From JAGBWK01 sp964462445 (GTDB taxonomy: Bacteria; Bacteroidota; Bacteroidia; Bacteroidales; Muribaculaceae), in contig CAYWXG010000041.1 in assembly GCA_964462445.1 (NCBI GenBank), forward strand, positions 1-24,159: a stretch of DNA of 24,159 nucleotides, read 5' to 3'. Below, piece by piece: positions 1 through 8,265 of this stretch; position 1 is the first letter of the stretch, and each line of letters starts with the position of its first letter. Under the pieces are notes generated by a model. The model was not told the DNA's origin. It saw nothing but the letters and a program-made list of their open reading frames with translations, and made no database searches. The position numbers and the translations under genes were made by a program.

Positions 1-53
1 CAACGACCCCCTGATTAACAGTCAGGTGCTCTAACCAACTGAGCTACTGAAGC
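1..53 (-). tRNA. tRNA-Asn(GTT), 3' part cut by window edge
   Basis: The minus strand gives the 5' part of a tRNA: acceptor strand GCTTCAG, spacer TA, a D-arm closed by GCTC/GAGC, and the anticodon arm CCTGA-CTGTTAA-TCAGG. The seven-base loop places GTT (plus-strand AAC, 17-19) as anticodon, so it decodes Asn. The T-arm and acceptor 3' strand lie outside the window. It follows tRNA-Lys after a 7-nt spacer, so both are probably cut from one transcript. Confidence 0.93.
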
Positions 54-60
54 AAATTTG

Positions 61-133
61 TGACCCCGGAGGGGCTCGAACCCTCGACCCATTGATTAAG
101 AGTCAATTGCTCTACCAACTGAGCTACGGAGTC
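61..133 (-). tRNA. tRNA-Lys(CTT)
   Basis: A complete 73-nt cloverleaf can be folded on the minus strand. The 7-bp acceptor is GACTCCG with CGGGGTC (one T-G pair), followed by a D-arm GCTC/GAGC. The anticodon arm is ATTGA-CTCTTAA-TCAAT with anticodon CTT, and the T-arm is GAGGG-TTCGAGC-CCCTC with discriminator A. No CCA is encoded, so it must be added after transcription. It is the first gene of a two-tRNA unit. Confidence 0.96.
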
Positions 134-204
134 AAATTTTAGTTTTTCACCTTAAAACATTCAATGCAGAATGGAGAATAAGGGGCTTGTTGGATTTGAC
201 GGTG

Positions 205-235
205 CAAAATTAGAGATTATTTTTTAGTCTTGCAA
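205..235 (-). promoter_or_regulatory. Bacteroidetes-type promoter for the tRNA-Lys/tRNA-Asn unit
   Basis: On the minus strand a -33 TTG (plus-strand CAA 233-235) is followed after exactly 20 nt by TAATTTTG (plus-strand 205-212). This fits the TAnnTTTG -7 box of the Bacteroidetes primary sigma factor. Transcription would start near 200, leaving a leader of about 65 nt before tRNA-Lys. Confidence 0.7.
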
Positions 236-318
236 GATTTTTTGTCGTTTTCTTGCGTATTTTTTTTGAAGGATAGATATTTTGTAATTTTTTAGCGCAT
301 TAATTGTAAAATAATGAG

Positions 319-326
319 TAAATTTG
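319..326 (+). promoter_or_regulatory. possible -7 box upstream of pheT
   Basis: TAAATTTG matches the Bacteroidetes -7 consensus TAnnTTTG on the plus strand, about 197 nt before the pheT start. I see no good TTG at the expected distance, so this is only a candidate. It is the best match between the divergent tRNA promoter and pheT. Confidence 0.3.
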
Positions 327-522
327 CGAGATATTTTAAATATATTAGGGTAGACTATGTAAAGGCCGCTTATAATTTAAAATATCATGTAGAGGATATT
401 GCTTGAGCTGATAAAACAGATGGCTAAGAAGCGAGATGCAGTTTTTCCTCAAATGATTTCGAAAGAGCATTCGAAAACAGAACGAAAAGAAGAATTTAAT
501 TCCGAAAAATATCAATATCAAT

Positions 523-2991
523 ATGAATATTTCATATAAATGGCTTAAAGATTACATCGATTTGAAACTCAATGCAGAAGAGTTGTCGTCGGTGTTGACA
601 TCGGTTGGCTTGGAAACCGGCGGTGTTGAAGAGGTTGAGACTATCAAGGGAGGTTTGCGAGGCTTGGTAATCGGCAAAGTGCTTACCTGCGAGGAACATC
701 CCGATAGCGACCATTTGCACGTGACAACCGTAGATTTGGGTGACGGTGTACCGACTCAAATTGTGTGTGGCGCACCAAATGTAGCAGCCGGTCAGACAGT
801 AGTGGTTGCAACGGTAGGGACCAAACTCTATGATGGGGACAAAGAGTTTCAGATAAAGAAATCTAAGATACGCGGAGTTGAGTCATTCGGAATGATATGT
901 GCCGAAGATGAGATAGGCGTAGGAACGAGCCACGATGGAATAATTGTGATAAAAGAGGAAGTAGCAGCCGGCACACCAGCGGCAGAATATTTCCACGTTG
1001 AGAGCGACTATGTGCTTGAAGTGGATTTGACCCCCAACCGCGTAGACGCAGCGTCGCATTATGGTGTAGCACGCGACTTGTCGGCATGGCTTGGCTGTCA
1101 CTCAACAGCAGCGAAGCCGAAACTACCGTCGGTGGAAGCATTCAAAATTGATGTGCCTGAGGGTGGAATTAAGGTGCGCGTGGAAAATACCGAAGCATGT
1201 CCGCGTTATGCCGGGGTGACGATCAAGGGTGTGACAGTAAAAGAGAGTCCCGAATGGCTTAAGGATAGATTGACGGCTGTAGGACTACGCCCGATAAATA
1301 ATATCGTTGACGTTACGAATTATATCTTGCTCGGCATGGGTCAGCCCTTGCACTGCTTTGACTGCGATAAGATAGCAGGCGGAGAGATTGTTGTTAAGAC
1401 ATGTGCAGAAGGTACATTGTTTACGACTCTCGATGGTGTAGAACGTAAATTGTCGGATAAAGACTTGATGATATGCAATGCTCAAGAGCCGATGTGTATC
1501 GCCGGAGTGTTCGGTGGATTGGATTCAGGCGTTACAGAGTCAACAACGTCGGTGTTTATTGAAAGTGCATATTTCAATCCCACCAGTGTGAGAAAGACAG
1601 CACGTCGCCATGGCTTATCGACCGATTCATCCTTCCGATTTGAACGTGGTTGCGACCCCAATTGCAATGATTATATCCTTAAACTTGCCGCATTGATGAT
1701 AAAAGAGTTGGCAGGTGGAGAGATTACCGGCGAGGTGGTTGATATTTATCCCAATCCGATTGCAGCGGCAGAGGTTGAATTCAACTATGACCGTTGCAAT
1801 GCCCTCGTGGGTAAAGAATTGGATCATGAAGTTGTAGATTCAATACTAAAATCACTTGAGATAGAAATTGTGGCCCGCGAAGGTAACACGCTGACATTGA
1901 AAGTTCCGACCTATCGCGTAGATGTCACTCGTGAATGTGATGTTATCGAAGATGTGCTTCGCATATATGGATATAATAATATCGAATTGACAGATACGTT
2001 GCACTCGTCGTTGTCGTTTAAGACATTGACCGATTCGGCCGAAGATTTGCGATGCAAGATAGCAGAGCAGTTGACCGGTCAAGGCTTTAATGAGATACTT
2101 AACAACTCATTGACAGCCGAAAGTTATTATAGCGAGATGTCGACATATCCATTGAGTGGCTGCGTCAGATTGTTGAATCCGTTGAGCAACGACCTGTCGG
2201 TGATGCGTCAGACCTTGCTATTCGGAGGATTGGAATCGTTGTCGCACAATATCAATCGCAAGGCAGCCGACTTGAAGATGTATGAATTCGGGAATGTATA
2301 TTTCTTTAATTCAGAGGCAGAGTCGACTAAAGAAACACCCCTCGCGCCCTATCGCGAAGGACAGCGCTTGGCAATGTGGTTGACCGGAGCAACTCGCAGT
2401 GGCAACTGGAATAAATCGAGCGAGGAATCGAGCATCTATGATTTGCGTGCTTATGTGGAAATGGTGTTGCAACGTGCGGGCATCTCGGGCAAGCAGTTGG
2501 CTATGACAGTAGTACCCGGCGATGACCTCTATGCAGTATCAATGGCTGTATCAACCCGTTCGGGCAAGGAGCTTGGTCGTGTAGGTATCGTATCGAAGAA
2601 GGTATTAAAGATGTTTGACATTCGTCAAGATGTTTTCTTTGCCGAATTAGACTGGATGGCAATCGTGAAACTTTCATTGAAGCATACAGTAAACTATACT
2701 CCATTACCAAAGACCCTCCCGGTGCGTCGCGACTTGGCATTGTTGCTTGACAAGAATGTGGCAATGGAGGAAGTGGAAAAGGTAGTGAAAGAAAGTGAAC
2801 GCAAATTGTTGCGCGACATCACACTATTTGATGTTTACGAGGGTAAAAACTTGCCTGAAGGTAAGAAATCGTATGCAATATCAATAACACTTCAAGATGA
2901 TGAAAAGACACTCCAAGATAAGCAAATAGAGGCGGTCATGAGCAAAGTGACAATGAATTTGCAGAAGAAACTTGGAGCGGAATTGAGATGA
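523..2991 (+). CDS. pheT: phenylalanine--tRNA ligase beta subunit
   Basis: This is the large subunit of the cytoplasmic (alphabeta)2 phenylalanyl-tRNA synthetase, which charges tRNA-Phe with phenylalanine; the catalytic alpha subunit (pheS) is not in the window. At 822 aa it has the usual length for Bacteroidetes. The N-terminus MNISYKWLKDYIDL and the following SVGLETGGVEEVE are typical of Bacteroidetes PheT, which supports this ATG. Domains in order: EMAP/OB-type tRNA-binding domain about 42-155 (HPDSDHLHV), B3/B4 editing region about 210-400 (RRHGLSTDSSFRFERG), B5 about 405-475, the catalytic-like core about 480-700, and the C-terminal ferredoxin-fold anticodon-binding domain about 728-821 (PVRRDLALLLDKN). 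It is the first gene of a plus-strand group; yebC follows after 44 nt with no terminator between. Identity is secure. Confidence 0.97.
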   Translation: MNISYKWLKDYIDLKLNAEELSSVLTSVGLETGGVEEVETIKGGLRGLVIGKVLTCEEHPDSDHLHVTTVDLGDGVPTQIVCGAPNVAAGQTVVVATVGTKLYDGDKEFQIKKSKIRGVESFGMICAEDEIGVGTSHDGIIVIKEEVAAGTPAAEYFHVESDYVLEVDLTPNRVDAASHYGVARDLSAWLGCHSTAAKPKLPSVEAFKIDVPEGGIKVRVENTEACPRYAGVTIKGVTVKESPEWLKDRLTAVGLRPINNIVDVTNYILLGMGQPLHCFDCDKIAGGEIVVKTCAEGTLFTTLDGVERKLSDKDLMICNAQEPMCIAGVFGGLDSGVTESTTSVFIESAYFNPTSVRKTARRHGLSTDSSFRFERGCDPNCNDYILKLAALMIKELAGGEITGEVVDIYPNPIAAAEVEFNYDRCNALVGKELDHEVVDSILKSLEIEIVAREGNTLTLKVPTYRVDVTRECDVIEDVLRIYGYNNIELTDTLHSSLSFKTLTDSAEDLRCKIAEQLTGQGFNEILNNSLTAESYYSEMSTYPLSGCVRLLNPLSNDLSVMRQTLLFGGLESLSHNINRKAADLKMYEFGNVYFFNSEAESTKETPLAPYREGQRLAMWLTGATRSGNWNKSSEESSIYDLRAYVEMVLQRAGISGKQLAMTVVPGDDLYAVSMAVSTRSGKELGRVGIVSKKVLKMFDIRQDVFFAELDWMAIVKLSLKHTVNYTPLPKTLPVRRDLALLLDKNVAMEEVEKVVKESERKLLRDITLFDVYEGKNLPEGKKSYAISITLQDDEKTLQDKQIEAVMSKVTMNLQKKLGAELR

Positions 2992-3035
2992 GCGTCAAAA
3001 TCTAAAAGAATAAATACATAAAATAAAATACCACT

Positions 3036-3758
3036 ATGGGAAGAGCTTTTGAATATCGTAAAGCAAGAAAGTTGAAACGTTGGGGTAATATGTCACGAAC
3101 ATTTACCCGTATAGGAAAAGAAATCACAATAGCCGTTAAGTCGGGAGGCGCCGATCCGTCGACTAACCCACGTTTGCGTGTGTTGATGCAAAATGCAAAG
3201 GCTGCCAACATGCCCAAGGATACAGTAGAACGTGCAATTAAGAAAGCAACGGATAAAGATTCAGGCGATTATAAGGAAATTACTTATGAAGGATATGGCC
3301 CCTTCGGTATCGCGATTTTCGTAGAAGCAGCCACCGACAACAATACCCGTACGGTAGCTAATGTACGTTCATATTTCACCAAGCATGGAGGTTCGTTGGG
3401 AACACAAGGTTCGTTGACATTCCTTTTTGACCACAAAAGCGTGTTCAAAATCAAGCCCCAAGAAGGAGTATCGCTTGAGGATTTGGAACTCGAACTAATA
3501 GATTATGGAGTAGATGAAATAGAGGCAGATGAAGATGAAATCGTGCTCTATGGTGAATTTGAAGAATTTGCCAACATTCAAAAATATTTGGAGAGCAACG
3601 GCTTTGAAATTGTCAGCGCAGAATTTGAACGTATTCCGCACGAATTGAAAGAGGTGACAGCCGAACAGCGCGTGACTCTTGACAAACTTCTTGAAAAGCT
3701 TGAGGAGGATGAGGATGTGCAGAACGTGTTCCACAACATGAAGGAAGAGGAAGAATAA
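3036..3758 (+). CDS. yebC: YebC/PmpR/TACO1-family protein
   Basis: A 240-aa member of the YebC/TACO1 family. These proteins were long annotated as transcriptional regulators, but later work on some members assigns them a role at the ribosome, relieving stalling on proline-rich stretches. Visible hallmarks are the N-terminal MGRAFEYRKARKLKRWGNMS (Bacteroidetes version), followed by FTRIGKEITIAVKSGGADP, NPRLRVLMQNAKAANMPKDT and TYEGYGPFGIAIFVEAATDN. The three-domain length is normal and the acidic tail (EEDEDVQNV...EEEE) is common in the family. It lies between pheT (44 nt) and ribE (34 nt), in line with co-transcription with translation-related pheT. Whether this copy acts in translation, transcription or both cannot be decided from the sequence. 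Confidence 0.95.
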   Translation: MGRAFEYRKARKLKRWGNMSRTFTRIGKEITIAVKSGGADPSTNPRLRVLMQNAKAANMPKDTVERAIKKATDKDSGDYKEITYEGYGPFGIAIFVEAATDNNTRTVANVRSYFTKHGGSLGTQGSLTFLFDHKSVFKIKPQEGVSLEDLELELIDYGVDEIEADEDEIVLYGEFEEFANIQKYLESNGFEIVSAEFERIPHELKEVTAEQRVTLDKLLEKLEEDEDVQNVFHNMKEEEE

Positions 3759-3792
3759 TCCATCTTTAGTAGAAATATACAAAGAGGACAAG

Positions 3793-4395
3793 ATGTTTTC
3801 AGGAATTGTAGAAGAGGCAGCGATAGTAAAAAGCGTAGGGCGCAGTGGCGGCAATGTCAATCTTGAGATTGAATGTAGCTTTACCGAAGAGCTAAAGATA
3901 GACCAATCAGTGGCACATAATGGTGTGTGTCTAACCGTAGTGTCGCTTGCCGGCAATGGTAGTTATGTAGTTACCGCGATACAGGAGACACTCGATCGTA
4001 GCAATCTTGGAGAACTCGTGCCCGGAAGCAAGGTTAACCTTGAGCGTTCGATGCTGATGAATGGACGACTTGACGGTCATATAGTGCAGGGTCATGTGGA
4101 CTGTACGGCAATATGCACAGAGGTTGAAGAGCTCGATGGTAGCACATATTTTAAATTTGAATATGAGGTTGAACCGGAGATGGTCGCCAAAGGGTATACA
4201 ACTGTAGAGAAGGGCTCGGTGACAGTCAATGGAGTGTCGTTGACAGTGTGTCAATCGGAACGAAATTCGTTTAAAGTGGCAATTATCCCCTACACATTTG
4301 AGCACACCAACTTCTGCGATATCAAGGTCGGGAGCAAAGTGAATATCGAGTTTGATATTATAGGTAAGTATCTTGCCAAATTAATAGTGAAATAA
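3793..4395 (+). CDS. ribE: riboflavin synthase, alpha chain
   Basis: Converts two 6,7-dimethyl-8-ribityllumazine molecules into riboflavin plus 5-amino-6-ribitylaminouracil, the last step of riboflavin synthesis in the cytoplasm; the family works as a trimer. The 200-aa protein shows the duplicated lumazine-binding barrel. The first half starts MFSGIVEE and holds NGVCLTV (43-49, with Cys46). The second half follows MNGRLDGHIVQGHVD (His101 region) and holds VNGVSLTV. The start MFSGIVE is invariant in the family, so the start is firm. The gene sits 34 nt after yebC and 32 nt before pgi; no FMN riboswitch-like element precedes it. Other riboflavin genes are absent from the window. Confidence 0.96.
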   Translation: MFSGIVEEAAIVKSVGRSGGNVNLEIECSFTEELKIDQSVAHNGVCLTVVSLAGNGSYVVTAIQETLDRSNLGELVPGSKVNLERSMLMNGRLDGHIVQGHVDCTAICTEVEELDGSTYFKFEYEVEPEMVAKGYTTVEKGSVTVNGVSLTVCQSERNSFKVAIIPYTFEHTNFCDIKVGSKVNIEFDIIGKYLAKLIVK

Positions 4396-4427
4396 GCAAC
4401 ATCGCATTATAATTAAAAGGTAAAAAA

Positions 4428-5756
4428 ATGATTAAAGTAAATGTAAAGGACGTGCTTGCAACAGTTAGCACTGAAACAATTAAGTCATATGATAAAGCCG
4501 GGGCAGATGCTCTTGACAAGCTCCACAACGGCACCGGCGCCGGTAATGATTTCTTGGGATGGGTAAATCTACCCTCTACCACCCCGGCATCGTTGATTGA
4601 AGATATAGAAAATGTAGCAAAATCACTACGTGAAAATTGCGAGGTAGTAGTGGCTATCGGTATTGGTGGTTCATATCTCGGTGCAAAAGCAGTGATTGAA
4701 GCGTTGTCGGATTCATTTGCGGCATATCGTCAAGATGGAGCCCCCAAAGTGTTGTTTGCCGGACAAAATATCGGAGAAGACTATCTATATGAACTACAAG
4801 AATTCTTGAAAGATAAGAAATTCGGTATCATCGTGATTTCGAAATCGGGCACAACTACCGAGCCGGCAATTGCGTTCCGCGTGCTTAAAGAACAACTCGA
4901 ATCGCAACTTGGCAAAGCAGAAGCGTCAAAACGTATCATAGCAATTACGGATGCAAAACGTGGTGCACTTCGTCAGCTTGCAACGGAAGAAGGTTACAAG
5001 ACATTTGTTATTGAGGACAATGTAGGAGGACGATTCTCAGTTCTTACACCCGTAGGATTGCTCCCCATTGCAGTAGCAGGTTTTGATATCAAAGCATTGA
5101 TGGAGGGCGCGATTGAAATGGAGAAAGCAACTGTAGCTGCCGATGACAATAACCCCGCATTCCTTTATGCAACAACACGTAATGCTCTTTACAACGCAGG
5201 AAAGAAAATTGAAATTCTTGTAAACTACAATCCCAAACTTCACTATTTCGGTGAATGGTGGAAGCAGCTTTACGGCGAAAGCGAGGGTAAGGATAAGAAG
5301 GGCATTTTCCCCGCGGCTGTAGATAACTCAACCGACTTGCACTCAATGGGTCAGTGGATTCAAGATGGTGAACGTACAATTTTTGAAACTGTTATCTCAG
5401 TAGAAAATCAAAAATACACATTGACTATCCCTTCAGATGAAGCTAACCTTGACGGCTTGAACTACATTGCCGGCAAGCGTGTAGACCAAGTGAACAAGAT
5501 GGCAGAACTCGGTACGCGTATCGCACACGTAGATGGTGGCGTGCCCAACTTGCTCATCACAATCCCCGCCCTCGAAGAACGTTACCTCGGTCAGTTGATT
5601 TACTTCTTTGAAAAGGGTTGCGGTATCAGTGGCTATATCCTTGATGTGAATCCGTTCAATCAACCCGGTGTAGAGGACTACAAGCGCAACATGTTTGCAT
5701 TGCTTGAAAAACCGGGCTACGAAAAAGAAACAGAAGCAATCAAAGCACGTCTCTAA
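4428..5756 (+). CDS. pgi: glucose-6-phosphate isomerase
   Basis: Interconverts glucose 6-phosphate and fructose 6-phosphate in glycolysis and gluconeogenesis. The 442-aa length fits the short bacterial class. Visible elements: the SIS-domain loop VVAIGIGGSYLGAK (73-86); the phosphate-binding loop SKSGTTTE (138-145); family signature NVGGRFSVLTPVG (198-210) with Arg202; the catalytic Glu in GESEGKD (Glu284); His305 in STDLHSMGQ; and the second signature GYILDVNPFNQPGVEDYK ending in the active-site Lys419. All expected catalytic residues are present. It is the last gene of the pheT-yebC-ribE-pgi group, and a strong intrinsic terminator begins 20 nt after the stop. Confidence 0.97.
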   Translation: MIKVNVKDVLATVSTETIKSYDKAGADALDKLHNGTGAGNDFLGWVNLPSTTPASLIEDIENVAKSLRENCEVVVAIGIGGSYLGAKAVIEALSDSFAAYRQDGAPKVLFAGQNIGEDYLYELQEFLKDKKFGIIVISKSGTTTEPAIAFRVLKEQLESQLGKAEASKRIIAITDAKRGALRQLATEEGYKTFVIEDNVGGRFSVLTPVGLLPIAVAGFDIKALMEGAIEMEKATVAADDNNPAFLYATTRNALYNAGKKIEILVNYNPKLHYFGEWWKQLYGESEGKDKKGIFPAAVDNSTDLHSMGQWIQDGERTIFETVISVENQKYTLTIPSDEANLDGLNYIAGKRVDQVNKMAELGTRIAHVDGGVPNLLITIPALEERYLGQLIYFFEKGCGISGYILDVNPFNQPGVEDYKRNMFALLEKPGYEKETEAIKARL

Positions 5757-5776
5757 TTCGAATATATAGGATAAGG

Positions 5777-5809
5777 AATCGGGATCGCCAATGGTGATTC
5801 CGATTTTTT
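5777..5809 (+). terminator. intrinsic terminator after pgi
   Basis: AATCGG pairs with CCGATT and the stem continues inward (GATCGC with GTGATT, using two G-T pairs), giving about 12 bp. The hairpin is followed directly by a T run ending at 5809. It closes the pheT-pgi transcription unit. Confidence 0.85.
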
Positions 5810-6052
5810 GTCGCGTTTGTTTAAAGCAATAAAGTTTGCCATTAGGAAAATATATAGTAGGATGATGTAAAAAAAATAAAAAAATATTGCGACCGCGTGA
5901 ACTTTATTTTCTCGCGGTCGTTTTACATATACATAGCAGAATTACTTTTTCCATTGCAAGAAATGTGATAATGATTGGTTTATAGCATTGGGGCTTCCGT
6001 GAGGCGGCCCCTTTCTATGTTTGAGAGAATTCAAAGTTAACGTAAAAATTAA
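5810..6052. other. convergent spacer with extra hairpins
   Basis: No gene is visible here. Two further stem-loops can be read. One is CGACCGCG/CGCGGTCG at 5889-5896 and 5912-5919, followed by TTTT on the plus strand and an A/T-rich run on the other side, so it could stop polymerase from either direction. The other is GGGGC/GCCCC at 5990-5994 and 6007-6011, followed by TTTCT. They lie between converging pgi and the GH13 gene, where stacked terminators would limit read-through. Confidence 0.5.
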
Positions 6053-6096
6053 GTGCTGCCACTTGCCGCCGGTTTTATTGTCGTGCAAGTGACAGC
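6053..6096 (-). terminator. terminator-like hairpin after the SusA-like GH13 gene
   Basis: GCTGCCACTTGC (6055-6066) and GCAAGTGACAGC (6085-6096) form an 11-bp stem with one mismatch. On the minus strand the stem is followed by ACTTAATTTTTA, a T-rich tract. It begins 39 nt past the stop of the minus-strand GH13 gene. Confidence 0.6.
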
Positions 6097-6134
6097 CCTT
6101 AATTAAAAGATTGTAAAATAGTTATCGTGTGATA

Positions 6135-7970
6135 TTATTCGAGGATAAGAATTTGTCGGGGAGACATGGAGATGGTGTCTCCGATGACAATTATGTTTCC
6201 TGAGATTAAGTCGCTACGAGTGGAGCCAATGGGCAGAACTTCGGCTGTCTGTTTAGATAGCATAGAAGCTTCGCGGTCGTTTCCGTTGAGTAATATAACG
6301 ACATCATTTCCATTGTCAGCTTTCCGTTGATAGACGTAAATGCCGTCTTGAGGCACAAAGTGCTTAAGCGAGCCGGATTTTACGGCATCGCAAGATTTTC
6401 TCCAGTTAAGCAGTTTTGCAAGGAAATCCCAAGCTTCGTTTTGCATCGGAGTTCGTCCCTCGCGCGAGAAAGCATTAGCTGCATCGCCGGGAAATCCACC
6501 GGGGAAGTCGCGTCGCACGTTGGAATCGCCATTTTTAGTGTCGCCGCTCATTAAAATTTCGGTTCCGTAGTAGATTTGCGGAATACCGCGAGTGGTGAGC
6601 AAGAAAGTTTGAGCCTGTTTCCATTTAGCCAAGTCGGCGGGCTGTTCAAGGAGCCAACGGGCAGTGTCGTGGTTGTCCAAGAAGGTGAGGATATTAGAGG
6701 GGTTGGCATATAAGAAGTCGGTGGAGAGTAGTTCCCATAGTTTGTTAAGAGCACCATCGGTGTCGAACGCTTCTTGACAAGCTAACATCAGAGGGAAGTC
6801 CATTACTGTTGGGAGTTGAGGATCACCGTGAACATTAACTTTAGACCCTTTTTGCCAAAAAGCCGGTCCCCCTATACCTGCAGTCCAACATTCGCCGACA
6901 ATATTCATGTTGGGAAATTCGTCGATAACGGCTTTACACCATTTTGCCATGGCCATCATGTCGGCATAGGGGTGGGTATCCATGCGAATTCCGTCAATGC
7001 AGGATTCTTCAATCCACCATATAGAGTTCTGAGTCAAATATTTCCAGACGTGAGGATTCCGTTGATTAAAGTCGGGCATGGAACGAACGAACCACCCGTT
7101 GACCGTCAGGTCGCGGTCGTAGTCGGAAGCGTAGGGGTCGGCAACGGTGTTTGTGCGGAAGTTGGTTTGCGTATAATTCGCCGGGTAGTTGAACCAATCT
7201 CGAGCCGGCATATCTTTTTGCCAAGGGTGGTTAGACCCGCAATGGTTGAAAATCATATCCATTACGACTTTCAGTCCTCGAGAGTGGGCATCGTCAATAA
7301 AGTCGTTATATTCTTTGTTTGTGCCAAATCGGCGGTCGATAGCGTAGTAATCGGTTGTGGAGTAGCCGTGATAAGACCCGCCGGGCATATCGTTTTCAAG
7401 AACGGGGTTTACCCAAATTGCAGTGACTCCGAGGGATTCAATATAGCCTAAATGGTCGCGGAGACCGGCGATATTCCCTCCATGTCGACCGTGGCGAGCA
7501 CGATTGGCATCGATAGGAAATTCGAGACCTTCGGTAGTCGAATTTCCTTCCCCTTGAGCGAAGCGGTCGGGCATTACCAAATAGAGCACGTCGGCAGCAG
7601 AAAAACCTTGATGCTCTTCGGGCTTCATTGAGCGAGCATTTAGCGAATATTCAATGGCGGTAGTATTTTTCCCATCGGAGAATGAGATTGGCACCGCTCC
7701 GGGAGCGGTGGAGTCGTCGATAGTGAGATAAACTAATTTGTAATTTTTGCTTTCCAGAGTAGGCTGGTCGATAATATTAACTCCCGCGTAATCGATTGTG
7801 GCGGTGGTAGATGCAATATCCGGACCACTAATGAGCAATTGAAGAGTGTCGCAATGCATGCCAACCCACCAATGCGGAGGATCGATGCGCTTTATCTCCG
7901 GATTAAGAGCATTAGCCGAAGTAGCGGCTATAAACAAAGCGAAAAAGACAGGAATAAGTCGTTTCATCAT
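6135..7970 (-). CDS. secreted GH13 glycosidase, neopullulanase/SusA-like
   Basis: A 611-aa alpha-glucan hydrolase with an N-terminal secretion signal (hydrophobic segment IPVFFALFIAATSANA, no lipobox cysteine, so probably periplasmic). Residues about 25-110 look like the beta-sandwich N-domain of cyclomaltodextrinases and neopullulanases. The GH13 barrel follows with its conserved regions: DMIFNH (238-243), GIRMD with nucleophile Asp331, IVGE with acid/base Glu360, and LDNHD with Asp435. Size and domain order resemble Bacteroides SusA, which cuts starch oligosaccharides in the periplasm; that comparison is from family knowledge. No susB, susC/susD pair or regulator adjoins it, so it stands alone. 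Translation could start at either of the first two ATGs. The exact substrate is not determined. Confidence 0.9.
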   Translation of the reverse strand: MMKRLIPVFFALFIAATSANALNPEIKRIDPPHWWVGMHCDTLQLLISGPDIASTTATIDYAGVNIIDQPTLESKNYKLVYLTIDDSTAPGAVPISFSDGKNTTAIEYSLNARSMKPEEHQGFSAADVLYLVMPDRFAQGEGNSTTEGLEFPIDANRARHGRHGGNIAGLRDHLGYIESLGVTAIWVNPVLENDMPGGSYHGYSTTDYYAIDRRFGTNKEYNDFIDDAHSRGLKVVMDMIFNHCGSNHPWQKDMPARDWFNYPANYTQTNFRTNTVADPYASDYDRDLTVNGWFVRSMPDFNQRNPHVWKYLTQNSIWWIEESCIDGIRMDTHPYADMMAMAKWCKAVIDEFPNMNIVGECWTAGIGGPAFWQKGSKVNVHGDPQLPTVMDFPLMLACQEAFDTDGALNKLWELLSTDFLYANPSNILTFLDNHDTARWLLEQPADLAKWKQAQTFLLTTRGIPQIYYGTEILMSGDTKNGDSNVRRDFPGGFPGDAANAFSREGRTPMQNEAWDFLAKLLNWRKSCDAVKSGSLKHFVPQDGIYVYQRKADNGNDVVILLNGNDREASMLSKQTAEVLPIGSTRSDLISGNIIVIGDTISMSPRQILILE

Positions 7971-8005
7971 GTTATAGGTTTAAGGATATGTAAATTATAG
8001 ATGAG

Positions 8006-8013
8006 CAAATATA
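8006..8013 (-). promoter_or_regulatory. candidate -7 box for the SusA-like GH13 gene
   Basis: The minus strand reads TATATTTG, a full TAnnTTTG match, placing a transcription start about 30 nt before the GH13 start codon. The expected TTG about 20 nt further upstream is not clear, so the promoter is weak or activator-dependent if real. Confidence 0.45.
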
Positions 8014-8265
8014 ATGAAAAATATGGATTTTTTAAAGCAGAAAAATAAATATAAAAAATGTTTCAAAAAATGATACAATTTTACATTATATGGGATATGA
8101 GGAAATAGTTTGTAAGGAATTTGCAAAAAATGGCGCAAAATTGATATTTAACAAATCGATTTGCTTATAAATTTGCAAAAAAATCAAATCACAAACTATA
8201 TTCATTAAATACAATTCGATAGTATCAGCAAAATTATCGAGTGTTTTTGAGTTAACAAATCAGGT

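Noticed and set aside
420..539. pheM-type Phe attenuator before pheT
   Set aside because: The short frame has only three Phe codons, not clustered, and no terminator/antiterminator pair is seen.
6816..7451. 211-codon plus-strand frame opposite the SusA-like GH13 gene
   Set aside because: Antisense to a gene with intact GH13 catalytic motifs; no signal, domain or promoter of its own.
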